From Vandiemenella viatica (taxonomy: Eukaryota > Arthropoda > Insecta > Orthoptera > Morabidae): a stretch of 64,000 bases of DNA. The position numbers and the translations under genes are program-made. The stretch is from NCBI GenBank assembly GCA_031002005.1, contig JARYHS010008074.1:351440932-351504931 (forward strand). Reading direction: 5' to 3'. Below, piece after piece: positions 23,601-31,739 of the stretch (its first letter is position 1; each line of letters starts with the position of its first letter). Under the pieces are notes generated by a model that saw nothing but the letters and a program-made list of their open reading frames with translations, did not search any database and was not told the origin of the DNA.

Positions 23601-26600
23601 TTTGAGCAGCCTGTTTTTAAAAATAACCGTTATTAGTTATTGTCACTAGATATGTCAGTGTCAGGTCTTTTTGTTTTGTTTTAAAATCAGTTTATTCTTC
23701 CGTATATAATATTCATTACAAGTGTACATTCACAGGTTTTCCGTAAGATCCATGTGCTAATTACTTTATGTTTTATCCAAATGAACAACTTACCTAAACT
23801 TATTTTACTAAATAACAATTCACTTAAACTTTTCCAAGTACGAACGAAGTCGTCCCGTATGCAATGAAATGCTTCATGCTGGTGTTCTATTGTACCAAAA
23901 GTAAGGATTAACGAAACGATAGGATAGTAACGAAGTATTGATAGTATGCGGCGCGACTCGATACAATGTTTCATGCTATTGTTCGGTTGTACCGTAAGTA
24001 ACGAGTAACGATTCGAAAGTAACGGCTCTAGATTGGTTTAGTAACGAATACATACAGGTACAGCTCTAGGGGTAACGGATTGGAATAAGTTACCACGAGA
24101 TTGAAAGAATTAAAAGTTGAAATAGAGGTCAAATGTAGGTGGGTGCAGAAATGGAAGAAAATGGATGTGTAGGGAAATTGCGCTCCATTGCAAATAAATT
24201 AAATTAAATGCATAAATCCATGTATCTAGAAGAGAATTTCATGTTTACGATCTTTTATCGGCAACAGTTACCACAATCAAGCTGCAACATAAACTAAGGT
24301 TTTTTTTTTTTTTTGGCAGAAGATAAGTAACAGGAAAGTTTATTAAAAAGTTACACGAATCGTAAGAAATCACAAAACATATCAAACAAATAAATATCCA
24401 TAATTTTTTAAATTACACTTTCCTTACAAAAATTCCGTCATTGTTGAAGGGCTTTGTTATAGTTATTGAAAAAAGTACAAAAATTGCGGGGGGGAAAAAA
24501 GGCTGATAGGCGATGCTAATTTTCTTATTTGGAGTCTGCATTAATTGTTTATTCTGTTTATTTTCCATTGCTGTTGTGGAGGAAGTGAAACAATGAAAAA
24601 ACAACGGGGGAGAGCGAGATTTTACTAAGTAGAAAGGTATTTTTTAATTTTGTTTTATTTATCACAGGTACGTCACGTTAATTGGCATCTGATAAAATTA
24701 CGATTCACAATGTGTTCTATCTACGTTGTTTATTTAACAGGCGTTATTGAGGCATAATATCTTATATTTACTAATCAAACATTGAAACGGCCATAATATT
24801 ACAGTCGTAGGAAGACAATAGGACTTGTGTGATACTTAATTTTAGACGTATTGAAGAGGAAAGCAGTAATTTAAAGAAAACCCGAAATAGTACAAAATTC
24901 CGAATAACTTCGACGTTCCCTCATCTAGTGTCCTAAAAAAAAAAAAAAATTAAACAATGTAATGTATAATTAAAGAAAACGTTGTAGGCCACTCCATATC
25001 CCTGCAAAGCTAATTTTAATTACGAATTATTTAACAATTTTTTTTTTTAATTGCCAGACAGTTTCTTAAAAAATTCAGCACCGATAGAAAATAAAAGATC
25101 TTAATAAAACGCCAAAGTAGGGTTGCCTTACTTTATCCAGGCAATAATGAAAGGTTGCCAGGTGTAAACAGGTAATCCTGTATGAGTAATTTACCCTCAT
25201 CAAGTTTATTTACATAAGCTATATAAAAATATAGATAATTTTATTGTAAACTCGATAGTATTGGGTTGTCTTACCAAACTTAGGCAAATCTTAGGGTTGC
25301 CGTGATCTAAATTTTTAATAAAAGGTCTCATAATACTTGTGGTAATAGAAAATATATAATTTGTTGTACAATTTAAAGACAAAGAGTTAATATACTAACT
25401 ATTATTCAGAATCAGATTCATCAGAACAGAAATTAAATTCTGGGGGACTGTTTACAACTGGTAACCTTTCATTGTTGCCTGAAAAAAATAAGGCATCCTT
25501 GCTTTGGCGTTTTATTTACATCTTTTACATTTTTTAGGAAACTGTATGACTGTTATTACCGAAAAAAATTGTTAAATACTCTTTAATCAAAAATAACTGA
25601 GCAGGGATATCACCTTTTTGTTTATTTATACATTATACTGCATAAAATTGATTAGGAAATTCGACGAGGGAAGGTCGATGTTATTCGGGATCTTAGACTA
25701 AAATGAATCAAGGAGTGGAATAATTTACAAGGGCATGTGCTGACTAACGTATTTGACAGTATCAGTGGTGTCAACACACTACAGCGCATGAGGCTGGGGA
25801 AGATGCCTAGTGGGATTGTCACCGGGCGCGCACTGTACCTCCGTCGCTGTCAGGGCTGTCCTGTTGCAGAACGGGTTTGCCGGCGTCCGCCCAGAAGGCC
25901 CAGGTGATCTTGAAGGGTCCGCACACGTCCCCGTTGCAGCCGGCGTTGGTATCGCAGCTGGAGGCTGCCTCGCAGATACACGCCAGGCACGACTCCGCCA
26001 CCTGGCCTGCAACACAACCATCATCGGAGTTGTTATCGACTCACTATAATGTCAATGTACGTCGCATACCATTCGAATTGTTAAACATCTCCTTAAGAGT
26101 TAAAATCAAGTGTTTTAAACTAAGGTAAGAAGATGTAACGATAATGTTGGCTGGTGGTGGGGTGCGCTGCGAGTTGCGAGACTGGTATCGGCAAAACCTC
26201 AGCTCCGCTGGATTGTGTCTTAGACGACCGTACGTCTGCGTGACGAAACCGCAAAGCTGCCAAACTGCTCCCCCTGCGGCGTGAAGCTCTGCGTCGGATG
26301 TACCCGCGTCTCGGAAAGTAGCTTTACCTCCGCGTCGTGTATAATCGTCGTCTCTTCTCCACGTTGTCGGCAGTTGAACAAAGCTTCCGACCAAGTTCGA
26401 AGCGTAGTTTTTTCTCTCTCGAAAGCGAGATATATAATCCACTTGCACTGGTCACTGCACAAGTCCCATGTAACGATAATGTTGGCTGCTGGTGGGGAAA
26501 TTGTTGGGGTACTGGTTATTACTTGATTGCAGGTTCTTATACTATTGAGTCATAAAGTCAACATATGAATATTAGGGTATTATCAAGATGGGGATACCGT

Positions 26601-29600
26601 CGCGGCCTCGCGTAGTAAACACATAGATCACTTAGTGTATATGACATCATTGTGACGTATTCAGTTTGCACGTTCTAACACTGTAACAGCTATAGATATG
26701 ATCTGAAAATTGGATATATGCAATATCGTGCGTTATGGTTACGTTTAACTTTGGTCCAGGCTGCATTATGACCGAAACTTATATTTGTAAAATATGATTT
26801 CGTCTATCATCATTTGAGTTTATGTTGTAATGTAGCCTGGACCATACGTCACAATGATGTCATATATACCACGTGATCTGTGTGTTTACTACGCGAGGAC
26901 GCAGCGGTATCCCCATCTTGATATTACCCGAATATTCTTCCGATTTACTATCAAAATACACACATACAAGACCACCACCACCAATGATTATAGTTATTTA
27001 ACTCGATCGAGCATAAATGCTATGCGGCACTTCTTCTCCTGTTTGCAAGTTCGGAACTACACTATCATCACTTGGTTCGTACACCTTGTTTCAACTGCTA
27101 CAAATGTACTAATCTTTACGAAACACTTTTTTTATCTGCTTGCAAGTGGCGTTTTTATAAAGTTGCATTTGCTCCACACAATAGTGCCGGGCGCGTGGCC
27201 AAACTACAGTATTACCGGGCGCACAGACACTCGCGACCAATCTCACAGACAGTCAGCGGCAGACTGACACCAACAGTCAAACTCGCACCTCGCGTCTTAC
27301 TGTCGAGCAATTAATTGGTTTGTTCAGATTCATCCGCTTAACACAAATACATACATCGTTTTAATACTGTCTCGTCACAATACTTTGAACTCATCACCCG
27401 ACATTGTTATTTAAATTAACAATCAGAGCAATGATCTATTTTTCAGAAAAACTTGATACGGATAACATAATGAAGACAGTCATGCCGGTTTTAGGGATCT
27501 CAAGAACGATAAGATACATGAGGCTCATAAGCTTGTGCCGAATACAAACTCCTTCTAAACCATTCGTAGGCGTAGAAAAGTTTAATTAAAATTTTTATTT
27601 CTTATAGTTTTGTTCCCTTCTTCAGTACTAGACCTCTTAAATATAATTCATACTATTAATACATTGATGGTACAAAGTTCCGGGTTATCTGTACACAGTT
27701 TGCTGGAATAATCTCGAAGAAAACGTTTACTGCAGACAACAAATATCTATTAAGTTTCTTGTTAGCTTATAATTCAATAAAAGTTTCATTCGCTATGCTA
27801 TTTGATTTTTTACAAGAATGTCGATTCTTAAAGTGTGAAATCCTGTAAAACCCAAGTAGGTGAGTTTAAGAGTAATATGTAATGATTTCATTTATTTCTT
27901 GTTGTGATTGAAATTGATAGTACCTGGTAGGATTAGAAATCAATAAGGAAACCAGTGAGTTACAGCCAACAGTTTAATGACCAAGTATATACGTATCTGA
28001 GTGCACGAAATGATCTGGCAAGTCACATTACAAATATACCTAATCACTTCGTAAGAAGTCAATAGCCGAGTGAGGAAAACAGATTTTAAAATATAAGGAA
28101 CAATTAAATCTGTAAATGATGGAGGAAATCCATTGAGCATGGATAAGTGAAATGCCGTATTCTGAGAAGTAAAAGAAGGGGCACTCGTAAAGAATTTCTG
28201 TTCAATAGAAAGTGAGCAAGAAATATGTCATCAAGATTTTGTAGCATACTCATAATCTGGGAATTTACATAAAGAATATGTACGTGGAAATGTTCACGAG
28301 ATACATCAAAATATAAATAAGATTATTTCATAACTGGGCAAAGAGTCAGAGAGTATATCAAGGCTCGCAAAATTTTCCTTGAGTGGACACTGATTTTAAC
28401 AATCTGAGTCATTGAAGTTCACATTGAAAATTGAATCGACGCACACTGTATAGACTAGAATCAAGTAAACGTAAAGAACGAAACGTGAAAAAGAAGTCTG
28501 CAGAAAATGCATGGAATTAGATAAAACTAACCAAGAAAGAGGTGGGGTAGCATTGGATAGAGAAATAACTGGTGATAACCTTGGAACTCGGAGGATATAT
28601 CGCAATTAGTAGTGCTGAGGAAAAACAATAAAAAAGCTAAAACGAGGAGAGATGGTATCAATTACAAATCTTTAACCTGAAATAAGCAACAAACGGAACA
28701 ACGCCAAAAAAATAGGATTAAGCATTGAAGTTGTAGGTAAAGTAGATTTGGAATTAATTTTGAGGTAAACGAAAATACGACTTATTAATTTCAGTGAGGA
28801 TGACGGGAAACCTCTATTAAGTTCAGAAAAAAGAACTATCATATGGAGCGAACGACTGAAACGACCTGTATATCACTGCTGGGTAGAAAGGAAAACGTTG
28901 ATGTTGATGATCTTAGGCGAACAGATTCTAAGGGAGAAATTTTCAGGCTTTGGTAGACCCAAGTGCAAACACGAAAGTAGAATTTGATGACATTCCCTCT
29001 AATCACCAAAGTTTCTAAAACGAAAATTAGTTGAAATATTACTAAAACTATATCAGATGTTAAGAAATGATGGAGTTTCCAGCAGTAACATCCTCACACT
29101 CCAGAACAAAGTGAAAGTGGGAAAGTGTCAAAGCTACACTAATATTTTACACCACACGTTTCAACATTACTGACTAAAATAATGTAGAAAACAGAAAGGA
29201 AATACTGGGAATAATTAGAGTTGATGAAAAATCTGTGTATAATAAATATAAAAAGATTGCATAAATGAAAGAAAGGATACATTTACGAGGTTTCCTAATT
29301 TGAAAAAAAAAAAAATATTTTTGGTTCTCTTGTAAGGGATAAGATCTTAAAATGTTTGAAACACTCAGGTCTAAAATACAAAGATAAGGCATAACTTACA
29401 ATATACAAGACTCAGATATATATGTTATTAAGTAGAAAATTATGAGAGACAAGAATCAAATAAAATAAGGTGATGGAGGAGTATGGTATGTCATGAACTA
29501 CTTTCAACTTGCATAGAAAACAAGAAAAATAGTGAAGCAAAAGGAAAATCTGAATGCGACAGGGAGAAAGAATCAGTATGATACAATTTGACAACATACT

Positions 29601-31632
29601 GCTATTCGTAAATGGGACTAATATTATCGAGAATGGTATTAACAAAATATTATTAGAAAAGTTTATATTAAATATGAAAATAACGTAAGCAAATTATTTG
29701 ATTTAAGACACTAAATAAGAACCAATAATGGGAACAAGGATTATATAAAAAGCAGCTCTTCGCTCCAAATATAGCCATATTTACATATATCATCTAGAGA
29801 CAAACATTGGTTTAGTACTTATCAAGAAATTGATGAATCTGAGCGTATAGATCACAAGATTTTAATAATGTAAAAGGGTTACAGGAATATTGTAAGGAAT
29901 GTTTTATATGACTATTGAAAGATGTTCAAAATTATTAAATTATCATTTTCTGTGTTTTTTTGTGAAGTTATTGTATAATTCATACATATAAGCATTCTAG
30001 AATGTTATTTAAGTGCAAACTAACAGTAAGTTTGAATAAACTATTTACTATAAATTCTTATTTTACTATCTTGTCTTCTGTATGTATCTTAAGTGCAGAA
30101 ATATTTTCAAAGTGAATTTGTCGTTTTCATTTATTTCATTCAGAACTTCCTTGTTCAAATAACATTAAGAATATCGCTACTGTGTAATATTATCGTATGT
30201 TACTAAGAATGTTATCTAAATTTGGTATGGCAGTATGTATTTTGTTCCATTCGTTTCTGTATTCGAATGTTAAGGTAATATCACAAAGTTCAACTAGCGC
30301 TAAAATCAATGCATCATGGCTATTTTGTTTTCGCGGGCGGTGCAGATGAAACATCATATTGTGTGTAGCTATCACTCATGTTTCGGATGGATATTAAAGG
30401 TGTCTACGAAGAAACTATGACTTCAACAACAGCATACGAGACGTTTTGGGTTCAATGCACAATTTATTAATTCCTTTAAGCTCGAGTTATTACTGGGTGG
30501 ATAGTATAAGTGTAAGTAAATGAATGTTACAAACTTGAATGCAAGACTATGTCACATGGCCACATAAATACCGTTCCTATACATTTTAAATAGCCGTATG
30601 TAACAAACTGAGAGGAGTAAAACTGTGACAGTAGAAATGAAAGAAAATAAGTCACACCGAAGAGAATTAAATTCTTCAATACTCGAAAAAACTGCCACGT
30701 TTCTGTGATGATAAGTTGCATAAAATACTGAAGGATGATATTGGATTGAATATAAATCAAAACAAGCCTAAAGTGATGAAATGTAGCAGAAATGATACCA
30801 GTACTAGTAGATTAAATATAAATAGGATCGAATGAAATTGGATAAGTAAGTGAATTTTGTTATTTGAGAAGCAAAATTACAACCGATGGCCGAAGCAGGA
30901 ATCATGTTAAAAACAGATTAGCACTAGCAAAAAGTGCTTTCATGAAAAAGAGAAATCTTTTAGTTTCAAATATTGATCTAGGAATTAGAAAGAAAAAAAA
31001 CTTTTTAAAACTCTATGTGTGGAGCACAGCACTTTACGGTTTGGAAACATGGACTTTAGGAATACCGGAAAGAAATAAAATTGAAGCATTTGAAATGTGG
31101 TGCTACAGGAGAATGCTGAAAATTAAGTGGACAGAGTAAGAAATGAAAGAGTTCTGGAAATGATGGGTGAGGAAAGAGGTTTGTGGAAGAAGGTTATAGA
31201 AAGAAGAGACAAGATGGTAGGTCATATTTTGAGACATGCTGGATTGGTTAATTTGCTGGTGGAGGGAACAGTAGAAGGTAAGAACTGTAGAGGAAGACAG
31301 AGATTAGAATATATGAAGCAGATAATTGAGGACGTGGGTTGTAAGGGGTATGTAGAGATGAACAGGTTAGCGCAAGAACGGAAGGGAATGGAGGATTGTA
31401 TCAAACCAGTCGAGAGAGTGATGACACAAATAAAAGGTTGCATAAACCTTTTATACTTGCATTCAAATTTATTTGTTTACAGCTAAATGCGGACGCTTAT
31501 TTAACTATCCTGTAGGTAACTTCTGTGAACTGACGTAGTGAGGCGTGTGGACCTACCTGCGACAGGCGGCGTGTGCAGGCTCAGAGAGAGAGACGCGGCC
31601 ACCAGCAGCGCTACCCCTCCGGTGCTCACCAT
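11540..31632 (-). CDS. i-type (destabilase) lysozyme, four-exon gene, 156 aa
   Basis: The product is a secreted invertebrate-type lysozyme; in this family members cleave peptidoglycan and some (destabilases) cleave isopeptide bonds. The spliced CDS is 471 nt: exons 31557-31632, 25839-26006, 16891-16964 and 11540-11692, intron phases 1, 1 and 0, every junction GT-AG. Residues 1-25 form a hydrophobic signal peptide (cleavage probably near residue 25). The lysozyme domain runs from about C32 to C145 with 12 cysteines, enough for six disulfides. Family hallmarks visible are CLACIC, GDVCGPF, ITWAFWADAGKP, a YC-AA-YM block and DCNGNGQVDC-AAIH-LG. Length and domain order match insect members. By alignment from memory to the clam enzyme, the catalytic Glu position is Ala40 and the catalytic Asp is kept as Asp52, so muramidase activity is doubtful. 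Introns are 5550, 8874 and 5198 bp and full of transposons. Exons are far richer in G+C than the introns. Family assignment is near certain; activity is unknown. Confidence 0.95.
12625..12872 (+). mobile_element. tRNA-derived SINE copy in lysozyme intron 3
   Basis: Shares the body of the 9557 and 46860 copies (GGTTTTCCATGGTTTCC, the GGCCATGGCCGAATTC region, GACGTCGACGAGGCG end) and finishes in an A-rich tail. The tRNA-like head is heavily mutated. It lies antisense to the lysozyme gene. Confidence 0.65.
12903..13190 (+). mobile_element. second tRNA-derived SINE type, in lysozyme intron 3
   Basis: The head has a near-consensus box A (TGGCTTAGTGGTTAAGGCG) and a box B with one change (GGTTGAAATCC), resembling a Ser/Leu-type tRNA. 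The body (CACTTAACCCGACTTCATC, GGGTTACGTTAAGGCGGC) differs from the other SINE family. It inserted about 30 bp after the previous SINE tail. Confidence 0.6.
13690..14080. repeat. three diverged ~140-bp tandem units
   Basis: A block with GTTCAACGAAAAATGACAC recurs in altered form near 13757, 13894 and 14036, each preceded by AAACC(A/T)CATCAAA-like sequence, giving spacing of about 140 bp. Origin unknown; such units are often ends of old mobile elements. Confidence 0.45.
14225..14730 (-). mobile_element. LINE reverse transcriptase C-terminal relic
   Basis: An open minus frame at 14237-14512 reads RERLQAETFEDML-KKRLQWLEYVKRMEKGRM-K, then VREKWMKQVK, the C-terminal region found after the RT domain in many insect non-LTR elements. 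The catalytic RT core is absent. It lies in intron 3 in the same orientation as the lysozyme gene and is a 5'-truncated, decayed copy. Confidence 0.7.
14731..16890. other. rest of lysozyme intron 3, unassigned
   Basis: AT-rich intron sequence. I see no further repeat with definable ends. Confidence 0.5.
16891..16964 (-). CDS. lysozyme exon 3
   Basis: The acceptor ttgcag is at 16970-16965 and the donor AAG|gtaagg follows 16891. The 74 nt complete Ala82 and add 24 codons (residues 83-106) with two cysteines and the conserved CV-D-YCAA-(V)-YM-K-A pattern of i-type lysozymes. It has no start codon of its own and is too short to stand out as an open frame. It was found by looking for the missing middle of the family alignment between exons 2 and 4. 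Confidence 0.93.
16965..17779. other. lysozyme intron 2, unassigned part
   Basis: AT-rich intron sequence without a recognisable element. Confidence 0.5.
17780..17850 (+). mobile_element. SINE 3' end with 20-nt A tail
   Basis: Only the last ~50 bp of the first SINE family remain (CCTCTAAAGACCTCGTTGTTAAGAGACGTTAAGCA), followed by about 20 A at 17829-17850. It is severely 5'-truncated, or the rest has diverged beyond recognition. Confidence 0.65.
18100..19285. repeat. degenerate satellite, ~165-170 bp unit, about 8 copies
   Basis: The marker ATTTCGGTTAGATATC or a variant recurs near 18155, 18315, 18411, 18577, 18744, 18861, 19030 and 19201. Each is followed by GGGAGATAAATGGCTTGTGA-like text, TTTTGCCCTTTAAGGGT and AATATGATGTGACC. 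Spacing is mostly 160-170 bp, with two short units of about 100 and 120 bp that imply deletions. An AAT microsatellite (18190-18210) and A-runs interrupt some units. It lies wholly in lysozyme intron 2. Confidence 0.8.
19286..20059. other. lysozyme intron 2, unassigned
   Basis: A small TCAAAATGACGG-containing stretch near 19340 is the only distinctive text; no element was defined. Confidence 0.4.
20060..21006. repeat. diverged direct duplication (20060-20295 and 20722-21006)
   Basis: Both copies run in the same order from AAAACGGATAACTG, through ATTTAT, CATCGTTTCTTA or CACTGTTTCTTACC, TAGGTT(G/A)TG and TTAT-TGATACA-ATA-TATAACGT, to AATAAA-GCAA-ATG. The second copy has an extra internal ~65-bp repeat (ATAACTGATACAAATAATATAACAT follows a related block). 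Probably two copies of an unnamed interspersed repeat inside intron 2. Confidence 0.6.
21170..21370 (-). mobile_element. possible SINE relic
   Basis: Minus-strand text carries a GGGATGATTCCCTC block and a spacing of motifs resembling the SINE body at 6930, but the tRNA-like head is not clear. Weak call. Confidence 0.35.
21698..22267 (+). mobile_element. LINE copy a, RT fragment, 5' part of an interrupted element
   Basis: The frame at about 21740-22000 shows IRLFADDIMLYKRIK, the RT motif with FADD, then DC-LQ-DLDRISIWVGKHGIKIN-KKSK, as in the CR1/Jockey group of non-LTR elements. KYLGITFDNKL follows in another frame near 22005-22040. At 22215-22267 the frame DFRHKGVGRFS-L-KGVT is cut by the hAT element at 22268; the remainder resumes at 24069. 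It is 5'-truncated, with at least one frameshift. It lies in intron 2, antisense to lysozyme. Confidence 0.85.
22268..24068. mobile_element. hAT-type DNA transposon, non-autonomous, nested in LINE a
   Basis: The 1801-bp element starts TAGAGCTGTA and ends TACAGCTCTA. It is flanked by GGGGTCAC (22260-22267) and GGGGTAAC (24069-24076), an 8-bp target duplication with one change. Its removal restores the LINE frame across the joint. Subterminal regions are packed with GTAACGA/CGTTACT copies on both strands, typical of transposase-binding repeats in hAT elements. No transposase frame is seen. An antisense LINE fragment (22715-23150) accounts for part of the interior. Confidence 0.9.
22715..23150 (-). 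mobile_element. LINE copy b (same family), nested inside the hAT element
   Basis: Minus-strand frames give SRLTDMIKEQEWDSLEDRRR, then, after a frameshift, a frame through EAWKDIGVRIKSNAWKG and FRHKGVGRFSFLSKGVRGWNMLPREI. These are the post-RT C-terminus of a CR1/Jockey-type element matching copy a. The 3' end keeps the GGAGCG-TA-CGCTCC palindrome (22726-22739). It is 5'-truncated. Because it sits in the hAT that interrupts copy a, it inserted last. Confidence 0.85.
24069..24209 (+). mobile_element. LINE copy a, 3' part after the hAT insertion
   Basis: Opens with GTAACGGATTGGAATAAG (VTDWNKLPR in frame), continuing the sentence broken at 22267. It passes GTAGGTGGGTGCAG and GTGTAGGGAAATTGC, and ends in TAAAT repeats. 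The first arm of the terminal palindrome seen in copies b and d is deleted here. Confidence 0.85.
24210..24995. other. lysozyme intron 2, unassigned
   Basis: AT-rich with a T-run at 24300-24315 and an A-run near 24936-24949; both could be old retroposon tails. Confidence 0.4.
24996..25610. mobile_element. foldback/MITE with ~175-bp inverted arms in intron 2
   Basis: Outer ends are ATATCCCTGC and GCAGGGATAT. Inverted matches continue inward: ATTTAACAATTTTTTT, CAGTTTC-TAAAAAAT, AATAAAACGCCAAAG at 25107-25120 against CTTTGGCGTTTTATT near 25500-25514. A long match covers GCCTTA---CAGGCAA-AATGAAAGGTT-CCAG-TGTAAACAG (25130-25172 against 25449-25490). The arms are diverged and the ~280-bp centre is unique. 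No coding frame. It lies 229 bp past the exon 2 donor. Confidence 0.75.
25839..26006 (-). CDS. lysozyme exon 2 (N-terminal catalytic half)
   Basis: The acceptor tgttgcag is at 26012-26007 and the donor GGAG|gtacag is after 25839. The 168-nt exon supplies the last two bases of Gly26, 55 whole codons (residues 27-81) and the first base of Ala82. It carries six cysteines, the CLACIC segment, Asp52 within NGDVCGPF and the ITWAFWADAGKP block. The Glu of clam i-type lysozyme aligns with Ala40; Glu38, two residues earlier, is the nearest acidic residue. Confidence 0.95.
26133..26497. repeat. 30-bp direct repeat, 335 bp apart, in a GC-rich patch
   Basis: A 30-mer beginning ATGTAACGATAATGTTGGCT and ending TGGTGGGG occurs at 26133-26162 and 26468-26497 with one mismatch. 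The sequence between is unusually GC-rich for an intron. The TGTAAC start is compatible with an LTR edge, but no matching CA-ended LTR was found. It lies in intron 1, about 125 bp upstream of exon 2. Confidence 0.6.
26567..26937. mobile_element. foldback element, ~84-bp arms, intron 1
   Basis: The left arm (GAATATT-GGGTA-TATCAAG, then GATGGGGATACCG) is the inverse of the right arm (about 26853-26937). Matches include CTCGCGTAGTAAACACA, GATCAC and ATATGACATCATTGTGACGTAT. A second inner pair TGGTCCAGGCTGCAT/ATGTAGCCTGGACCA (26752-26766 and 26831-26845) makes a stepped stem. No coding frame. Confidence 0.8.
26938..30699. other. lysozyme intron 1, unassigned
   Basis: 27180-27300 is GC-rich without a clear frame. 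28140-29950 is A-rich on the plus strand with many broken frames, which looks like a decayed element, but no diagnostic motif could be read. Confidence 0.4.
30700..31445 (+). mobile_element. LINE RT C-terminal fragment, intron 1
   Basis: Broken frames give DIGLNIN-NKPKVMKCSRND, SKITTDGRSRNHVK, YVWSTALYGLETWTL, EAFEMWCYRRMLKIKW and, after an overlap of frames at 31127, VRNERVLEMMGEERGLWKK, MVGHILRH and NCRGRQRLEY. This is the widespread insect non-LTR RT C-terminus. It belongs to the same family as the minus-strand copy at 58990-60040; both end near GACTGATGACA (GAGTGATGACA here). The FADD catalytic core is missing. It lies antisense to the lysozyme gene and ends about 110 bp short of exon 1. 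Confidence 0.85.
31557..31632 (-). CDS. lysozyme exon 1 (signal peptide)
   Basis: The ATG at 31632-31630 sits in a good context (GCC before, G after). It opens 25 codons for a short Ser/Thr/Gly N-terminus, a Leu/Val/Ala-rich core and a TPPVA end, typical of a cleavable signal peptide. One more base (G) precedes the donor GCAG|gtaggt at 31556. I chose this ATG because it is the only one between the candidate transcription start and the donor and because it joins in phase to exon 2. Confidence 0.88.
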
Positions 31633-31639
31633 GGCAGAC

Positions 31640-31673
31640 ACTGTGCGCACCTGTTTCTCGCCAGGTATATATA
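31640..31673 (-). promoter_or_regulatory. lysozyme core promoter (TATA + initiator)
   Basis: On the sense (minus) strand TATATATA occupies 31673-31666. An arthropod-type initiator CAGT (A at 31642) lies 31 nt downstream, the usual spacing. Transcription from 31642 would leave a leader of only about 10 nt before the ATG at 31632. The pairing is seen in sequence; its use as the start site is inferred. Confidence 0.65.
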
Positions 31674-31716
31674 GACACCGACTGGACCGTGAGTCGTGCA
31701 GACCTTGGATGCCCTC

Positions 31717-31726
31717 GGGAATCCCC
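31717..31726 (-). promoter_or_regulatory. candidate NF-kB/Rel site upstream of lysozyme
   Basis: On the sense strand the ten bases read GGGGATTCCC, a perfect match to the GGGRNNYYCC consensus and to the insect kB form used by Dif/Relish at antimicrobial genes. It lies 44 bp upstream of the TATA box and about 80 bp upstream of the candidate start. A weaker site with one mismatch (GGGATTCCAC on the plus strand) is at 31997-32006. Position and match suggest immune induction, which is inferred only. Confidence 0.55.
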
Positions 31727-31739
31727 TGCCGCAGATCAT

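Noticed and set aside
25779..26049. Other long frames on both strands over lysozyme exon 2
   Set aside because: They are shadows of the GC-rich exon; only the CLACIC frame matches a family and splices in phase.
26044..26448. 134-codon minus-strand frame upstream of lysozyme exon 2
   Set aside because: It spans a GC-rich repeat-bearing patch of intron 1, with no motif, and would not join exon 2 in frame with a signal peptide.
28140..29950. A-rich stretch considered as a decayed LINE or an lncRNA
   Set aside because: Many broken frames but no RT, endonuclease or transposase motif could be read with confidence.
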